Shown: positions 1 to 12,381 of the stretch, piece after piece
Position numbering within the stretch: the stretch's first letter is position 1
Layout of the letters: each line of letters opens with the position of its first letter
Assembly: GCA_963931925.1 (NCBI GenBank)
Contig: OZ007570.1
Coordinates: 72,047,921 to 72,111,920, forward strand
Length of the DNA stretch: 64,000 nt
DNA from: Onchidella celtica
Lineage: Eukaryota > Mollusca > Gastropoda > Systellommatophora > Onchidiidae
Reading direction: 5' to 3'
The notes under the pieces: model-generated
Database searches by the model: none
The model's input: the letters and a program-made list of their open reading frames with translations, nothing else
Told to the model about the DNA's origin: nothing
Translations under genes and position numbers: made by a program

Positions 1-1990
1 ACAATGTTGCTTTGTTAGGTTTTAGAAACTCCAACCTTATGATGCACTGGACAATTTTGGGGGAAAAATAATTGTCAGTATCATTCCATCAATTTGACTT
101 AAAAAATGCCCTTTGACATTTGAAGTCGGCGTCTTTTCTTCTTTGATGTACAATTGGAATAGAATTTTAGAGCGCAACTCGAAGATGGCTTGACAATTAA
201 AAGCCAAGAAGGGGGCCCATTGCCTGTCACAAGGAAAAATGATCACGCACAAACACACTAGAATTTAATCATATTATTCTGGTTGCATAATTTTTATTAG
301 CGACAAAATTCAGATATATACCCTGAGTTTAACTACTATGGGATTGGGAATGCAAAATAATTTATTTTGAAAAAAGTTTTTAAAAATGATGCTTTTCAAA
401 ACATTATGTGTAGGCCTACATCTTCATAAAGACATGTCCACTTTTAGCAAGTGGAAAGCATCGTTGGTTGTTATCAAAAAATAAAAAGAAGGGAGAAGGT
501 TTTTACTTCCATTTAAGTAGAAGCTAACGAATCTTTATTTGTTTATATGAAATACTCAGTCAACCATTATAATGGTAATCTCAGAGTTAAACCCATGAGG
601 AGAAGATAAGTCCCCCAAAAAATCACACCACCGACCGACTTAAAATGCCACATACCAATAATATCATTGAAAAGATCATCTTTTTCTAATTCGCGGTGTT
701 ATTTTTCAATTCTATGAAATTGCTGTCATAACTTTAATATTATGAGGCGAAATTAGTCACTATCGGACATTTTAATGACAAAAATCGCTAATCTGCGGGA
801 GCTGAGTAACACACATAATATCGTTTCAAGAGGTGGCAGATGGATCTCATCACACAGACTCAAAATCACTTTTTTTAAATGTTTGGATGACATTGAATAA
901 CCTTATTTTGGTCTATTTTTGCCTGGGCTACGAAAAGTCAATTGTTGTATGTGTATGTCGATTTTATGTTTATATGCAGTTTTAAAATGTGCGAAATTAT
1001 GCATTTTTTGCTCCTAAATTAAACTTCAATATGACTGTTGATTTTGAAATTTTCTTTTATCCTTCTATGGATAGGCCTTTGAATAATCAACACAATGATA
1101 TATTTCTTACTTCTGCATGTCAATCTGTTGATTTCTAATGATGACTTGGTGAAAATTGCTAAATTTTGACATTTTTTGTCTCCCTTGTCAAAAAGAGAAA
1201 TTTGCTGTGGAGGCATTTTTGATTCAAATAAAAGACGATTTATTAATAGTTTAAACCCTTGAAAAAAAATTGGCCTTCTTGTTTTTATTAAGAGAATGTG
1301 TTTATTTACAGTTTGGTTTGTTTGCAGTGGTGAAAATTCAAATAATCATAACTTTGCCAAATATTGAAATACAGAGACAAATTTGATATTCCAAATTCAT
1401 GGCAAAGTGATTTCTATCCATTGGAAAACTCAATTAAGAGATACAGCCACTTTCCCAAATCAGTTTTGAGTACTTACTTTCAGTCTCAATCCCTGCCTGA
1501 TTTCAGATTTCCAACCTAATTTGTTTGTATTATACTATAGCTTCTGTCAGTAAATATGTTTCGTTAATATCAATATCACTTTAAGTAATTGGTTAACGTT
1601 TAAGTCGGATCAATCATACAAATCACAACATAAAACACGTTTTCATAGTAAACACTAAGAAAACACACCCACTGTTCACTGGAGTATAATTTATTTCACT
1701 GCCATCAGGATTAGAGTATAGAAAGGTGACAGGTTATCTGGGAATTGCAAGCATAAAAAAGATTTTTTTTTACAAAAATTATTTCAGTTTCAGGTACAAC
1801 TCCGATGTTATAATCAAGATATTACTTTGCATGGGAATATGATCCTGATGCCTAAAATCACATGATAAACACATTTTTTAAAATAAAGTTGTGCACGGTG
1901 TATACAGTAATTTGCATCATAAGGCAAGAAAACACCATAGCTGCACCTAATGTTGATCAGCTCAAGAATCCAAACAGATTTAAATAAATC
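1..1990. other. AT-rich non-coding DNA
   Basis: Only short chance frames are present. I see no exon with paired splice sites, no recognisable repeat family and no RNA gene. It lies downstream of the host gene's last exon. Confidence 0.6.
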
Positions 1991-2459
1991 CTTCTTGCAA
2001 CCTTCGCCATATTGATAACATCGAGTTGGATAAAGCGAAAATACTTGAAAGTTTACCTCCACTTGTGGAGCGCCACCTATGGTATTACGGCCCTTTGTGT
2101 TTGAGCAAAATGAGCCATCGCAAAACAAGCCCTTCCAATTCCATTCAGAAGCTTGGTGTTCCATCCGCTTTGCTAGCTGTCCTGTCATATGCAAGTTGTA
2201 GGCGAACGTACCTGTACTACATCGATCACAAAGTATGGAAATTATTTTGATGACTTCTCAAACTCTGCTTCTGTGGTCTTGGTGGAAACCAAGCCAGAAG
2301 TGAGTCCTTAGGAATGGCTCTTGTCATACCCTCACCGTACCCCTGTGTTAAATGAGTACCGGTAACTGGCTTATAGGCATGGACAGATCTTGTACGATTA
2401 ATAGAGTGATGCGCCTAATAAGCAGCTCCTCTCTATGCCCTCTGTGAGTTGAGATGGTA

Positions 2460-2570
2460 TTAAATGGTTTAATTGGCCTGTCAGGACACACTGTAAAGCA
2501 CCTAGAGCATGTGCAAAGTGATCAAGCACTATATAAAAGCTCGTATCGTGGTCAGTTCCTTTTTTTTTTT
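2460..2570 (+). repeat. Probable SINE/LINE 3' tail
   Basis: The segment ACTGTAAAGCACCTAGAGC ... AGCACTATATAAAAG, followed shortly by a T-run, resembles the conserved tail TGTAAAGCGC...GCGCTATATAA found at the 3' ends of many SINEs and their partner LINEs. The body upstream (2260-2460) could be the rest of the element, but I could not identify a tRNA-type promoter. Confidence 0.4.
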
Positions 2571-3384
2571 CATATAACACAGCAACTTAGACTTGAGAGA
2601 TTATAATATAGGTTGGAATGACAACGTGAACAATAAAAAGAATTGGCGTGAATAATTCATCAACAAATTGTACCGGTGATAGAAATTGCAACCTACAACA
2701 AATAAACTTTTAGAAGTAGAAGTTAAAATTCTGAGGGAAAAAAGCAGAATCAAATGAAACATTTGCACTACAGATCTTTTTTAGTGCATGTATAAGAAAC
2801 AAGAGAAAGCAATACATTCGGACACTACAAAAAAAAATGTACGTACAGTAAAACATTACTATGTACAGTGTAAAAGAATCGACAGTTGCCTGCTTAATAA
2901 ACCAAACAAAATGACGGAAACATAATACTCCTTTTTTCACAGCTACCCATTGATATGGGCTATGATCGGTCGTTTGTTACCAGTTCAATAAAATTATTTA
3001 AATTAGGTCAAGGTATCAGAGGCTACCTGATTCAAACAAATATGTGGGGAAGTTGCGAATAAAACTATCTCTCTCGTGGGCGGCGGCCTAGGTTGGTCGG
3101 ACCTAAATTGGTTGCTAGGATCATTCAGCTCTTCTGTGTGTAGAGTGTAAAATGTAAGCGCTCTTCTATGAATGAAGAAAATTGATTCACATACAATTCC
3201 GGTATGTGTTCAACGTTATCGAATTGTGTGCGTTGTAGGGATATACACTGTCCATATCCATACAATCTGTTGTACGGATATGCGCTTCCTAATTTAAATT
3301 CCCTCCAATGCCAAACCTGTTTGACACAAAGATTATCCCATTATTCTGTCCATTGTGATTGCAACACAGTAAAGGAAGAGAAGT

Positions 3385-3487
3385 GTTTGTGTGTGAGTTT
3401 TGGTTTCATGGCGTGTCGGCACGATAAAGGCTATATTGCGCCTGTCACGGTCTATTTGATTACACTTTCGTTATTTATATCTCATAT
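3385..3487 (-). mobile_element. 3' end of I/Nimb-like LINE (fragment)
   Basis: It carries the signature GTGTCGGCACGATAAAGGC...GCGCC, followed by GTCACGGTCTATT, which on the minus strand is the end of the LINE tail that recurs across the window. It abuts the plus-strand LINE that follows. Confidence 0.6.
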
Positions 3488-4610
3488 TAAAATCAACAAC
3501 GAGCTTCTCATCAAAGATGACTCACCCTCATACCTCGGAGTCACATTTGACCAACGACTGACATGGAAAGCCCACCTGGAAAAGACCCAAACTAAAGCAA
3601 TGCAGCGGATTGCGCTCCTAAAAAAGTTGGCAGGCACAGATTGGGGTACAGCACAAAACATACTTAAGAAAACCTACACCGGATACATACGTCCGGTTCT
3701 GGAGTATGGTATCTCAGCATGGGGAGCAGCAGCAAAGAGCAATTTCCAGAGAGTGGAACGCCTCCAAAACCAGAGCTTTCGAATTATCACCGGGGGAATG
3801 AAATCCACACCTATTGTGGAGATGGAGAGCATTTCTGGTTTACAACCACTGGAGGACAGAAAAAATGGAAAACTAACCTCACAGCTAACAAAGTTTCAAA
3901 ACCTTCGAAATCACCCTATGAATGATAGAGTAAAGAAACCAACAAAAAGCAGACTAAAAAGAACCAGCTTTATAAAATCAGCTAGACAACAGTTAATCAA
4001 CCTTAAAATCCCACCCATAGATGAAGACGAGGACCTTACAGATGTTGACTGCTGCCCTCCATGGGAAAGACAACACTTTCCCCTAATCAAAGACACCATT
4101 TACGGCATCACCTCCAAGACCAATCAGTCCACGGCAGAGCTGCAATCACTCACACAGGAAATGCTGGGCAGCTCCTATCCACAAAACAGCTGGATCCGGG
4201 CATTCACGGACGGGTCAGCACAAGAAGCCGTAAGAGATGGAGGAGGTGGTGTATATATCCAATGGACTAATGGGGAAGAATCAGAACTATCAGTACCCAC
4301 AGGGAAATATTCTACCAACTACAGAGCTGAAACAGAAGCCATGCTAGAAGCTGCGCTAAACTTACAAAACCGAGACATATACAACAAAAAAATAGTTATT
4401 CTCACAGATGCTAGGTCAGTCCTGCAGGCCCTTCAAAGTTCACATGATTATCATCAAAACAAACTCACCTGTGCCTTAGTGCAGTTATGCCACACAGCAA
4501 GCAACGTGGTTCTCCAGTGGATCCCTGGCCACTGTAACATCATCGGAAATGATAAGGCAGACACTCTGGCAAAAAATGGCTCTGCCCCCAAAGTAAAAAA
4601 CTCTGTGTGA
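3488..4610 (+). pseudogene. Non-LTR retrotransposon fragment: RT C-terminus plus RNase H
   Basis: The open frame ends at 4610. Residues from about 3490 onward read as the thumb of a LINE reverse transcriptase (SYLGVTFDQRLTWKAH, then RPVLEYGISAWG) followed by an RNase H domain: AFTDGSA with the first catalytic Asp, YRAETEAMLEA with the Glu, LTDARSVLQAL with the second Asp, and WIPGHCNIIGNDKADTLAK with the His and last Asp. A C-terminal RNase H is typical of the I-group LINEs (I, Nimb, LOA, Ingi). The endonuclease, fingers and palm with the YxDD box are missing, so it is a 5'-truncated copy. The same frame upstream of 3488 is a different repeat, so a start codon in that stretch is not meaningful. 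Confidence 0.85.
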
Positions 4611-4669
4611 GGTGGTTATGTCCCAGAAGGAGTCTACTAAGGATAATTTCATCGGTCCGAATTGGTTGA

Positions 4670-5048
4670 GAGCCTTGGGTCCACGCCAGCCACAGGAAAG
4701 TCACTGACTTGTTAACAATACATTAACAGTAAGACACGGTTTTAGGAAAGGGGTGCATTTGATGGAGGGTAGTTCTGTTTGAATTTATAATATCTGAATA
4801 ATCAGTAAAAGGCTTTGGAAAACTTAAAATCATTTATATCTAGTCTATGCGCCTTTGGTTGGATCCCAATTTTATGAATATAATTTTTAGCCTAATGCAA
4901 TGAGAAACACTTACAATAAAAACCAAAATCATAAAAATTCGAAAGGGAGTTCCAACTGTCACACGCCTGGCAAGACTTATCAGTCCGAAGTGAGCAGTTT
5001 GCATTCGGGGGATGTAGATCAGCACAATAACGAAGCTCTAGTCCAGGC
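4670..5048 (-). other. Probable 3' untranslated region of the host gene
   Basis: This sequence lies directly after the TAG at 5049 on the minus strand and has no long frame of its own. It is clearly similar to 11280-11690; shared stretches include ATGCAATGAGAAAC and CATAAAAATTCGAA (plus strand). No canonical AATAAA is evident nearby on the minus strand; a TATAAA variant lies near 4790. The transcript end is therefore not fixed. Confidence 0.45.
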
Positions 5049-5200
5049 CTATTGCTCCTGTGACGAGTCATCCACGCTGCTAGATTTGGATTTTGAGTCA
5101 TCTTTGGGCTCCTTCTTTTTCCTTCCCAATAAAAGGCAGAAAACGAGGAGCGGAACGGCTGCTATGGCAGCAAGGACGAGTGACCATTGCACGACTGATG
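5049..5200 (-). CDS. Terminal exon: transmembrane helix, short cytoplasmic tail and stop
   Basis: The exon follows the acceptor GTCTTTCAG (5201-5209) in phase 1 and ends at a TAG codon at 5051-5049. It encodes SVVQW, a hydrophobic run of about 20 residues (SLVLAAIAAVPLLVFCLLLG), then a stop-transfer cluster RKKK and a polar acidic/serine tail (DDSKSKSSSVDDSSQEQ). That makes the protein type I with roughly 27 cytoplasmic residues and no enzymatic domain or obvious ITAM/NPxY motif. The 3' untranslated region continues below 5049. Its first roughly 400 bp are duplicated at 11.28-11.69 kb. Confidence 0.8.
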
Positions 5201-5629
5201 CTGAAAGACAATGTGGATGAGAGCACGTACTAAAAACCACTAGAAAGATGCTTTCAGTAGCATATTATTACATTATTAAAAAAGAGGTTGATTTCAATTG
5301 CTCGAATATTTTGTTGAGATTTCTTTTCTTTAATTTATTAATCGTCCATATGACTGTAAATATATAATTTTTACATTTTGAAGAACCCTTCAAATTTATG
5401 TTCATGAAATGTAATAATGGAATTCTCTGGGTATGAAGCAGATGGCTGAAGTGAACAAGAAACAAACTACATAGTGCATACTTATTTACACTGATAATTT
5501 TAACCCCGTCCGTTACGCAACGCTTCCAACTTCTCTCCCCAGACACATTTTATTTTTCTCTCATTCAAATATTCCTAAAGTGCCAGGGGTGGTAAATGCG
5601 CAAAATGGGATGAGATTACTATACTGGAG

Positions 5630-5825
5630 AAGTTTGAGTTTGTATTTAACTTTTTCTGCAAGTCGGCACGATAGCGGCCACTTTGCGCCCTTCGCGGTCT
5701 ATTAGGAAACAGTATCTTTATGTTTCGATTTCAAAGCTGTCAACACAGAACCAAATACATTCATATAGTTATAACACCTTGGGAAAAAAAATGTTTTGTA
5801 TAGATTGTCATGATCACATTAGGAT
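5630..5825 (-). mobile_element. 3' end of I/Nimb-like LINE, cut by a solo LTR
   Basis: The family signature AGTCGGCACGATAGCGGCC ... GCGCCC and the following GTCTATTAGG are present, then ACATTCATATAG and TTTTGTATAGAT. The copy stops where the LTR at 5826 begins. Confidence 0.6.
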
Positions 5826-7021
5826 TGTCACGAGTGGAGTGAGCGGGATTCAAGGATTACGGGGGCATGGAAGTGAGGGAATGACTCACGGGATAGTGAG
5901 GCTGCTCACCTATATTGACTTCTGTTAGTTAACGTTAAAGCGTGAAATGTTGTGAGTTGGGGGGTCGGCATGAGGCGAGAGCGCTGTACTGACAATCACT
6001 GCAAGTTAAGAGGTCCCAGGGGACAGACGTGAGATCAGAGCAGTCGGGAGATTGTTGTGTGTTTTCCGGTGATGACTGGTAGGTTGAACTGTGATTTATA
6101 ATTATGATGATTGATGTATTATATTCGCCTATGACCATGATGTAAATAAGTATATGTGAGGAATGTGGAAGTCAGTGATTACTGTGTATAGAAATGTGCG
6201 CCATGAGCGATAGATGTAAGTTAGGTTCATGGATTCGTAGCGAGAGTGAGTGCTGTGTGGTACGGTGGAGGTGTGTTACCGTAAGATGTGTGGTGAGTGA
6301 AAGGTGGACTACTGTGTGTACGCTTCATGGTTTGTAATGAGGGGTGAAGTGGTTAGAAATGGTATAGTATTATACCAATGTAATGTTCTTCTTGTAGGTG
6401 CCGGGGTCGGGCAGAGACGCCACTCGCGGTGAGCGAACTAGCACAGGGGATAGGCCAGCATAGGGCCGAAGGCTACTCATAGGCCAGTGGAGTGAAGCTG
6501 TCGCGCAGGACAGTAGGAGCGCATGAGTCGTGGCAGTCTGGCCACAGACAGGGACGTTGTATAGAACTGTTAATGTGCTATTAAGATGTACTACTGTGAT
6601 ATTGATATACTACTGTGCTATTGAGATACTAATGTGAATTGAACTATTAATGTGCCATTGCCATGTTGAGGTGCTATTGGAATGCTAATGTGTTATTGCC
6701 CTAGGAAGGAGCTATTGAGAGACTGCGGTGCGAGTGAAATGTTAATGTGCTATTAAGACATTGAGAGGAGAGGCTGGAGCCGAAGTATCTTTAGAAAGTA
6801 ATTACCGGGTTGTGGACCCGAGGAAGAGGGCATGTGGGAATAAGGCCGTTGGAGGGTAGTTAAGTTCAATAATATAATGTATGTAATTGCACTGTTATCT
6901 TTATCTTTATGTTTAATAGTTGTGTGAGTCTGATGGGTTGTTCTGTTAAGTGTTATACGTGTTAGTTCGTGATTGTTGTCCTGGTATAATTATTACATTT
7001 CCCAGTCTGGGATTTGTGACA
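5826..7021 (+). mobile_element. Solo LTR of the Gmr1-like element family
   Basis: The sequence begins TGTCACGAGTGGAGTGA and ends CCCAGTCTGGGATTTGTGACA, as do the LTRs of the complete element at 29339-37276, and is collinear with them with indels (1196 against 1239 bp). It is flanked by a perfect 5-bp target duplication, AGGAT (5821-5825 and 7022-7026). No internal sequence is present, so it is the product of LTR-LTR recombination. Divergence from the intact LTRs is visible throughout, so it is older than that insertion. Confidence 0.92.
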
Positions 7022-8029
7022 AGGATCATAAATGCCGTGCTAGGTCACGACGTCAGTGAGTTAATTTTTACGATCTTGTTGATTATAACCAGCGTAATTT
7101 GTCCTTGAGCTGTTCTCGTGAACAGTTTGTTTTGAAACACCTTTTTTCTGATGGATGGAGAGAAGGAGGGGCGAGATAGAATAAATGTATAGCTAGGAAT
7201 GACAGAGCAGTTCTCGACCCCGTGATTCTGATTAACATAGATAAGGGGCGAGTAAAGGTATTTTATTTAGACGCTTAGTTGGCGTTCAGAAATTCGTGCA
7301 TAAGAGTAGAAAGCACAGGGTTTGAAGATTTTAGTAGTTAATGTTTCGCATTTTAAATTTTGTCTAGACCGTAAAATTGACCTTGATTTTGGCGCAAGGC
7401 CATGACAAGCATAAATTAATATTGCAGGCTGAGCTGAAGCGACTGCACCAATCAAATGTATGAATCTGGACGGAAGGTCGAGACATAGCTTTAGTATTTA
7501 AACCCGTTCAGAGCTTAGATAGATACCACATGTAGACAATCCATTTACGAGGTGGACGGCGATAGTCCTCAGCCAGATGAGAGACATAGAGACGCAGTTG
7601 AGCAGTCCATATTGTGAGGAGCGTGATGTTTTAAAGCTCCAGAGCCTAAGCTACTTGGTTTGATATGAACCCACAGCGTTTACATCCAGCGCTCTCACTC
7701 CCAGTGAGGGCCTAATGGTGAGAGTTCATACTAATTTGTAATAATGAAAGTGAACCGTTCTACTTACTTTTGAAGACAGTTTCAGAGCTACCGCCAGACA
7801 ACGCATGGTTGTACAAGCATTCTCCATGGCGTGTCTAGAGGAAATGTCCATATCATAACATGTCTCATTGAATTAATAGAATTTAAACTGTTATATCCGT
7901 CGCCAGGTGCGCGGATTCTATTTGGCATATAACTCATATGACCTGCAAATAGTTGTGTGTTCGTCGATTGTGGGAGCGGACCTCGAAAGAGTGTCAGTCG
8001 AATTCTCCCCATCTAACCCACATCGCGAC

Positions 8030-10720
8030 ATAGATCTGTAAAAAGTTATGTAAACGAGTATAAAAGTTGTGAAATGAAGTTGTAGATATTAGCCTACAAT
8101 CCCTACATTGAAGCCTACAAATTTTATTTTTGGAGGGGAGTTTTGTAATTTTATTTTGTCGGGTGAGAGGAGGGGACTAAGTTGGTTTTTTTTTATGGGG
8201 GGGGGGGGTGTGGGAGATGATTTTGGGGAAGGAACGGGAAGTTTGTTTGTGGGAGAGGAGAGCCTTGGGTGTTAGGGGAATTGAGGATGACGACGGGGAG
8301 GCATCCATAAATACATCTGCGTCTCCCAGTTTAGCCAGGATTGAACATGTATTCGTGGTTCCTGTCGCTGAGGGACCATTCCAGTCTGCCGCTATACGTC
8401 TTTGTATCTGTGCACACTTGTGCTGCTGGTTTCTTCACTGCTAAAGATTTCCATTTTCCAACAGCAGCGGCGTACGCCATTGGCATTGGTGTCTGATTTC
8501 AACACAATGATTACTCCTCTCGCAATAAATACCTCCGTTTCCATCCTTTTACTTTTGAATGACCTTTTCTTATAGCCATTCCGTGCACGTTTGTGTCAAG
8601 GCGATGTGTTTCACAAATCCCAGACTGGGAGATGTAATAATTATGACAAGACAACAATCACGAACGAACAAGTATAACACTTAACAGAACAACCAAACAG
8701 ACTCACACATTTATTATATATAAAGATAAAGATATCTGTGCAATTACATACATTACATTACTCAATTCAAATACCATCCAATGGTCCTTATTCCCACATT
8801 CATTCTTCTCCGGGTCCACAACCCGATAGTTACTTTCTAACTATGCTCTGGCCTCAGCCTCACATCCATGTATGTACTACTTGCGGGCCTCTCGTATTGG
8901 CTCCTGCTAAACCTAATCTCCGTATCTCAATCTCCCTTCAATGTCTTAATAGCACATTAATATTTCAATAGCACATTAGTATCTCAATAGCACATTAACA
9001 TCTTAATAGCACATTAACATCTTAATACATAACGTCCCTGTCTGCGGCCAGACTGCCACGACTCATGTGCTCTCGCTGTCCTGCGCGACAGCTTCACTCA
9101 GGCAGGCCTGTGGGTAGCCTTCTGCCCAACCCAAGCATTTCCTTATGCTGGCCTATCTCCTGTGCTAGTCTCTCCACCACGGGTAGCCTCACGGCCCGAC
9201 CCCGGCACCTATCATCATTGGAAAACACACAATCTCCCGACTGCTCTCTCACGTCTGTCTCCTTGGACTTCTTAACTTGCAGTGATCTGAATATTCAGAT
9301 TTTGCCTCTACTACGCCTCAACTTCACTCACAACATGCACGCTTCAAGTCCCTTCCCCGCACTTATTGACCCTCGCTCACTCGCTCGTGACAATGTGGTT
9401 GCCTTGATAAGTTGGACACTTTGGCTCGGCTGTGCAAGTTTTGTCCTCTGCATGGTCACTGCTCCCGCAGTTAGCGCTAATGCTGATTTCTTGTAGTGAG
9501 ACTTTGTGTGTCCATACCGCTCGCAGTTAAAGCATAGTATTGGGTTTGGAACAAATGGCTAGACCGGAATATGTAAATATGCCACTTTTGGCTGAGCTGG
9601 AGGTTGATTGTATCTTACGTGAGGATGATGGAGCTGTTTGCAATCAGCTCATCTCCTTGGCGATTCTTGATACGCTCGGCAGGTGTGACGCCCATAACCT
9701 TCTTGAACATGCCCTCTTCACTCTAGTCGTTCAACTCAATGTTGAGGATGACACCACGTGAGCTGTTCAAGCTCATGTGGTTTTAAATTGTTATGGGAAC
9801 ACCACGAAAGACAGACTTCTTGAGCAGGGTCTCTGAGTGTTGTCTTTTTGTGCACCCTACCAGCAGTTCACCATTTCTCACCCTTGTTACCGATTTGGGC
9901 CTGCCTCCAATGCTTTTCAGCATTTCACAAAGATGCTCAATTTTGATAATTTCTTTTCGATATTTTGGCTGCTGATTACTAAGAAAGGAACAAAGGTGGC
10001 CAGATCCGCCAGTCGTTAGTATTTACGTGCAGCAGAGACGTTGCTAGTCGTTTGTAATGCCTGCACCCGATACTTTCCGCCGGCGTCTTTTACTTAAGTC
10101 GGGATTTGGGGAATTGCCTTAATTAATTAAAGTATCCATGAATATTTATTTTTATTGTTCATCCTCGGGGCTCACCACCCACCACCGAGTCCAACAAGTC
10201 GGACACATAGTGCTCGAATATCCAGAGCTGTTGTGCCAGGGCTACCCCAGAAACATTCTTCCCACAGGGTGTTACTCCCGCCAGGATTGACCTAAGTCTC
10301 GAACCGCAAAAGATTCGAGGCCTAACCGATTGGGTGGCCTGGGTCATACCACCCCGGTGTCTCAGGGGAAGGCTGGATCAAATTGGTGTGTCGGTAGACG
10401 GGCAGTCTGAAGACTGGACTACCTCAATTCCATTCTCCCCCATCACAGGTCGTACCTCACGGCGAACGAGGCGCCCATGCTATGGGGACGTAGAACGTGG
10501 TCCTGCTCTTTACCAGGCCAGGAACCACAAACGGTATGAAAGAAAAGGACGAAAGAAAAACGGGACAGAAGTCAAAGCAAGGGAGGACAACAGCTGTCAC
10601 CCATAGTCCTCCATGATGTTGCGGTCTGCTAGGAACAACTCACCATTTGGTTTGGTTATACTACCCTGCAGGTGTGACATTGGGTCAATTTCTACACTTC
10701 CCGGACCCATTCAGTGGGAT
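8030..10720 (-). mobile_element. I/Nimb-like LINE copy with ORF1, internally deleted and interrupted by an LTR
   Basis: Read on the minus strand from 10720: a 5' UTR shared with the copies at 14.3 and 58.4 kb; then a decayed ORF1 (gag-like) with GGRPKSVTRVRNGELLVG, a SLNSSRGVI strand and the knuckle start CFNCERYGHTKSHYK; then an Ala/Lys-rich ORF1 C-terminus near 8590-8200; then a piece of the LINE tail at 8100-8030. These ORF1 motifs are those of Jockey/I/Nimb-type ORF1 proteins, which coat LINE RNA. Several stops interrupt the frame. ORF2 is absent, so ORF1 is joined almost directly to tail sequence. A solo LTR (8609-9392) splits the zinc-knuckle region. Confidence 0.7.
8609..9392 (-). mobile_element. 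Solo LTR of the Gmr1-like family, minus orientation, internally deleted
   Basis: It is the reverse complement of the family LTR: it starts TTTCACAAATCCCAGACTGG (the terminal TG has become TT) and ends CGCTCACTCGCTCGTGACA. It is flanked by a perfect 5-bp duplication ATGTG (8604-8608 and 9393-9397). It is 784 bp long because about 0.4 kb of the LTR middle is missing near 9217. It contains a short-period minisatellite (8940-9040). Confidence 0.9.
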
Positions 10721-10789
10721 AGATGTGAATAGTTTTCTGTCAATTACCATTTGATTAATGTTCAATTTATAAGACAGAATCCAGGTGTT

Positions 10790-11010
10790 AGTATTATTAT
10801 TGTATATTATAGCAGGAAAATGTGGGAAAGACGGCCCTGCCAAAATGAAGATGGACTCGAATTGAATCATTCACAAAGAAAATTGGCTCATCCTTTATCG
10901 CAATTTGTTATTTTTTCAAGGGGAATCACCTCAGTCAACTAATTATGCCAAACGTTGATTTTCAGGAGACATTTGTGTAATGGAATATATTCCTTCCTGG
11001 ATTAGGAGAA
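10790..11010 (-). repeat. Relic duplicate of intron sequence next to EGF exon 2
   Basis: Plus-strand words here, such as TTGTATATTATAGCAGG, TATGGGAAAG-like and TTTCAGGAGACAT, recur in the same order at 12510-12710, next to the EGF exon at 12244-12381. The exon itself is missing from this copy. Its expected place is taken by the 5' end of a LINE copy (to about 10720). Confidence 0.55.
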
Positions 11011-11279
11011 CTAACCATTACGTGGCAACCAGGATGCCTAGGCACTTGGGAGAAGAATTGCCCAATTAGCAGATCTGCATCGAGTCATTTTCAAATAGGA
11101 GGGCTAGAACGTTTTCCGGATAAAACACCAGAACATCTATTTTTCTATCTGGAAGGACATGTCATCACTTTCGAGGGGCCCTTTCCCCATGTATATTTGT
11201 AGGAAAAGGATCGAATGCAGCCTAAAGACATCACATGAACAGTGAAACCGTCTTCAGATTTGAGAAATGGATGATCTAC

Positions 11280-11690
11280 ACATGCTCACAAACACCAAAG
11301 CACACCGACCACAGGAAAGTCGACGACTGGATAATAATACATGCACAGTAAAACATGGATTTTAGGAACAGGAACAGCCAAGTATTGATGCATTTGATGA
11401 AGAACATTTAGGACCCAATGGGCCAATTTCCTGAAAATGGCTGAGAACAACTGATCGAAATGTTCACCGATAAAATGTTAATTAATGTTCCAATTCTATG
11501 AATATGATTATTTGCATAATGCAATGAGAAACTCTTCTGGGAAAACAAATCATAAAAATTCGAACCTGAGTTCCAATTTTAAATCTCATGACAAAAATGA
11601 TGAAGTCCGAAGTCCGCATTTTGCGCTGGGGCGATGTAGAGCAGGACAATTCACATTGCTCTTGAATTAAACAGTTCAATTAAAACGTTA
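11280..11690 (-). repeat. Relic duplicate of the host gene's 3' UTR
   Basis: On the minus strand this block matches the region just after the stop codon at 5049 (4670-5065) along most of its length, with small indels. The similarity stops at the point where the stop codon would be. Immediately upstream, where a duplicate membrane exon would be expected, a truncated LINE tail (11724-11935) is present instead. Confidence 0.6.
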
Positions 11691-11723
11691 TCACATAGGC
11701 ACTTTTCTAAAAAAAATTGTTAC

Positions 11724-11935
11724 GAATAGATTTGAAAAGAATCTAGCACATATGTATGGACAGTTTTAAATCAGTTTGTAGAACTTACCCACTTTCAGAA
11801 AAAGCAAGAATCGCTGCGGATCCAGGTCAGAACATAGTTCTTTCAAAGATCTGCAAGCATAGTGACTTTTTCAAGTAACCATGGAATCTACACATTCAGT
11901 TCAAATATGGTTTATTGATAGTCTCAGGTATTGAG
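11724..11935 (-). mobile_element. I/Nimb-like LINE tail fragment
   Basis: It carries the tail motifs CTGCGGATCCAGGTCAGAA and TTTATTGATAGT in family order but lacks the terminal CGTCGGCACGATAACGG block. It lies exactly where a duplicated membrane exon of the host gene would be expected. Confidence 0.55.
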
Positions 11936-12243
11936 AAACCAACAACAACTGTGTCTGAGGTTGGTGTAACTCTGTCTGACGGGATATACGAGGGACCTTT
12001 TCGTTTCTCCGACTTCTCTGCTAGTCAACTTTTCACCCTTCACTTTTTTTTATTTATTCTATTCTTCATTTATATCTCATATTCTAAATTATTATAATCT
12101 CAGTGACATGTGATAGACTGCGAGTGACAACCCATCTAGTGGGATTTTATTGCCTGCAGGTATTAGCAGTGGGTCTATTTTTAGTCCCCCGGAAAGGGAA
12201 ATTGAAACGAATCATATGATCGAAAGTCTTGAATAAAGATTAC

Positions 12244-12381
12244 CTTGATCACACCGGGGTCCTGTATATCCAAACTTGCAACCACCTTGGCATTCACCGG
12301 TCGTTAAATCACAGATTGGCTTTACACACTTAGGGGAACATGTCTTGGCACACTTCAGGCCATATTTACCACTTGGACAAT
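12244..12381 (-). CDS. Exon: EGF-like module 2
   Basis: The exon is 138 bp (46 codons), phase 1/phase 1. The acceptor is TTTCAG at 12382-12387 and the donor is CAAG/GTAATC at 12243-12242. The peptide reads DCPSGKYGLKCAKTCSP, then KCVKPICDLTTGECQGGC and GYTGPRCDQ, a classical EGF-like/MEGF-type module. It joins EGF module 1 through a GAT codon and the membrane exon at 5200 through a GCA codon. Intron sequence just upstream (12.51-12.71 kb) recurs in decayed form at 10.79-11.01 kb without an EGF exon beside it, pointing to an old partial duplication of this part of the gene. Confidence 0.85.

Noticed and set aside
1814-2194. Minus-strand frame of 126 codons with several cysteines
   Set aside because: It has no consistent EGF or lectin spacing and no splice sites in phase 1 with the host exons. 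Composition is like surrounding non-coding DNA.
3204-3487. N-terminal part of the frame leading into the RNase H LINE
   Set aside because: It is LINE-tail sequence of another family in the opposite sense. The shared open frame is accidental.
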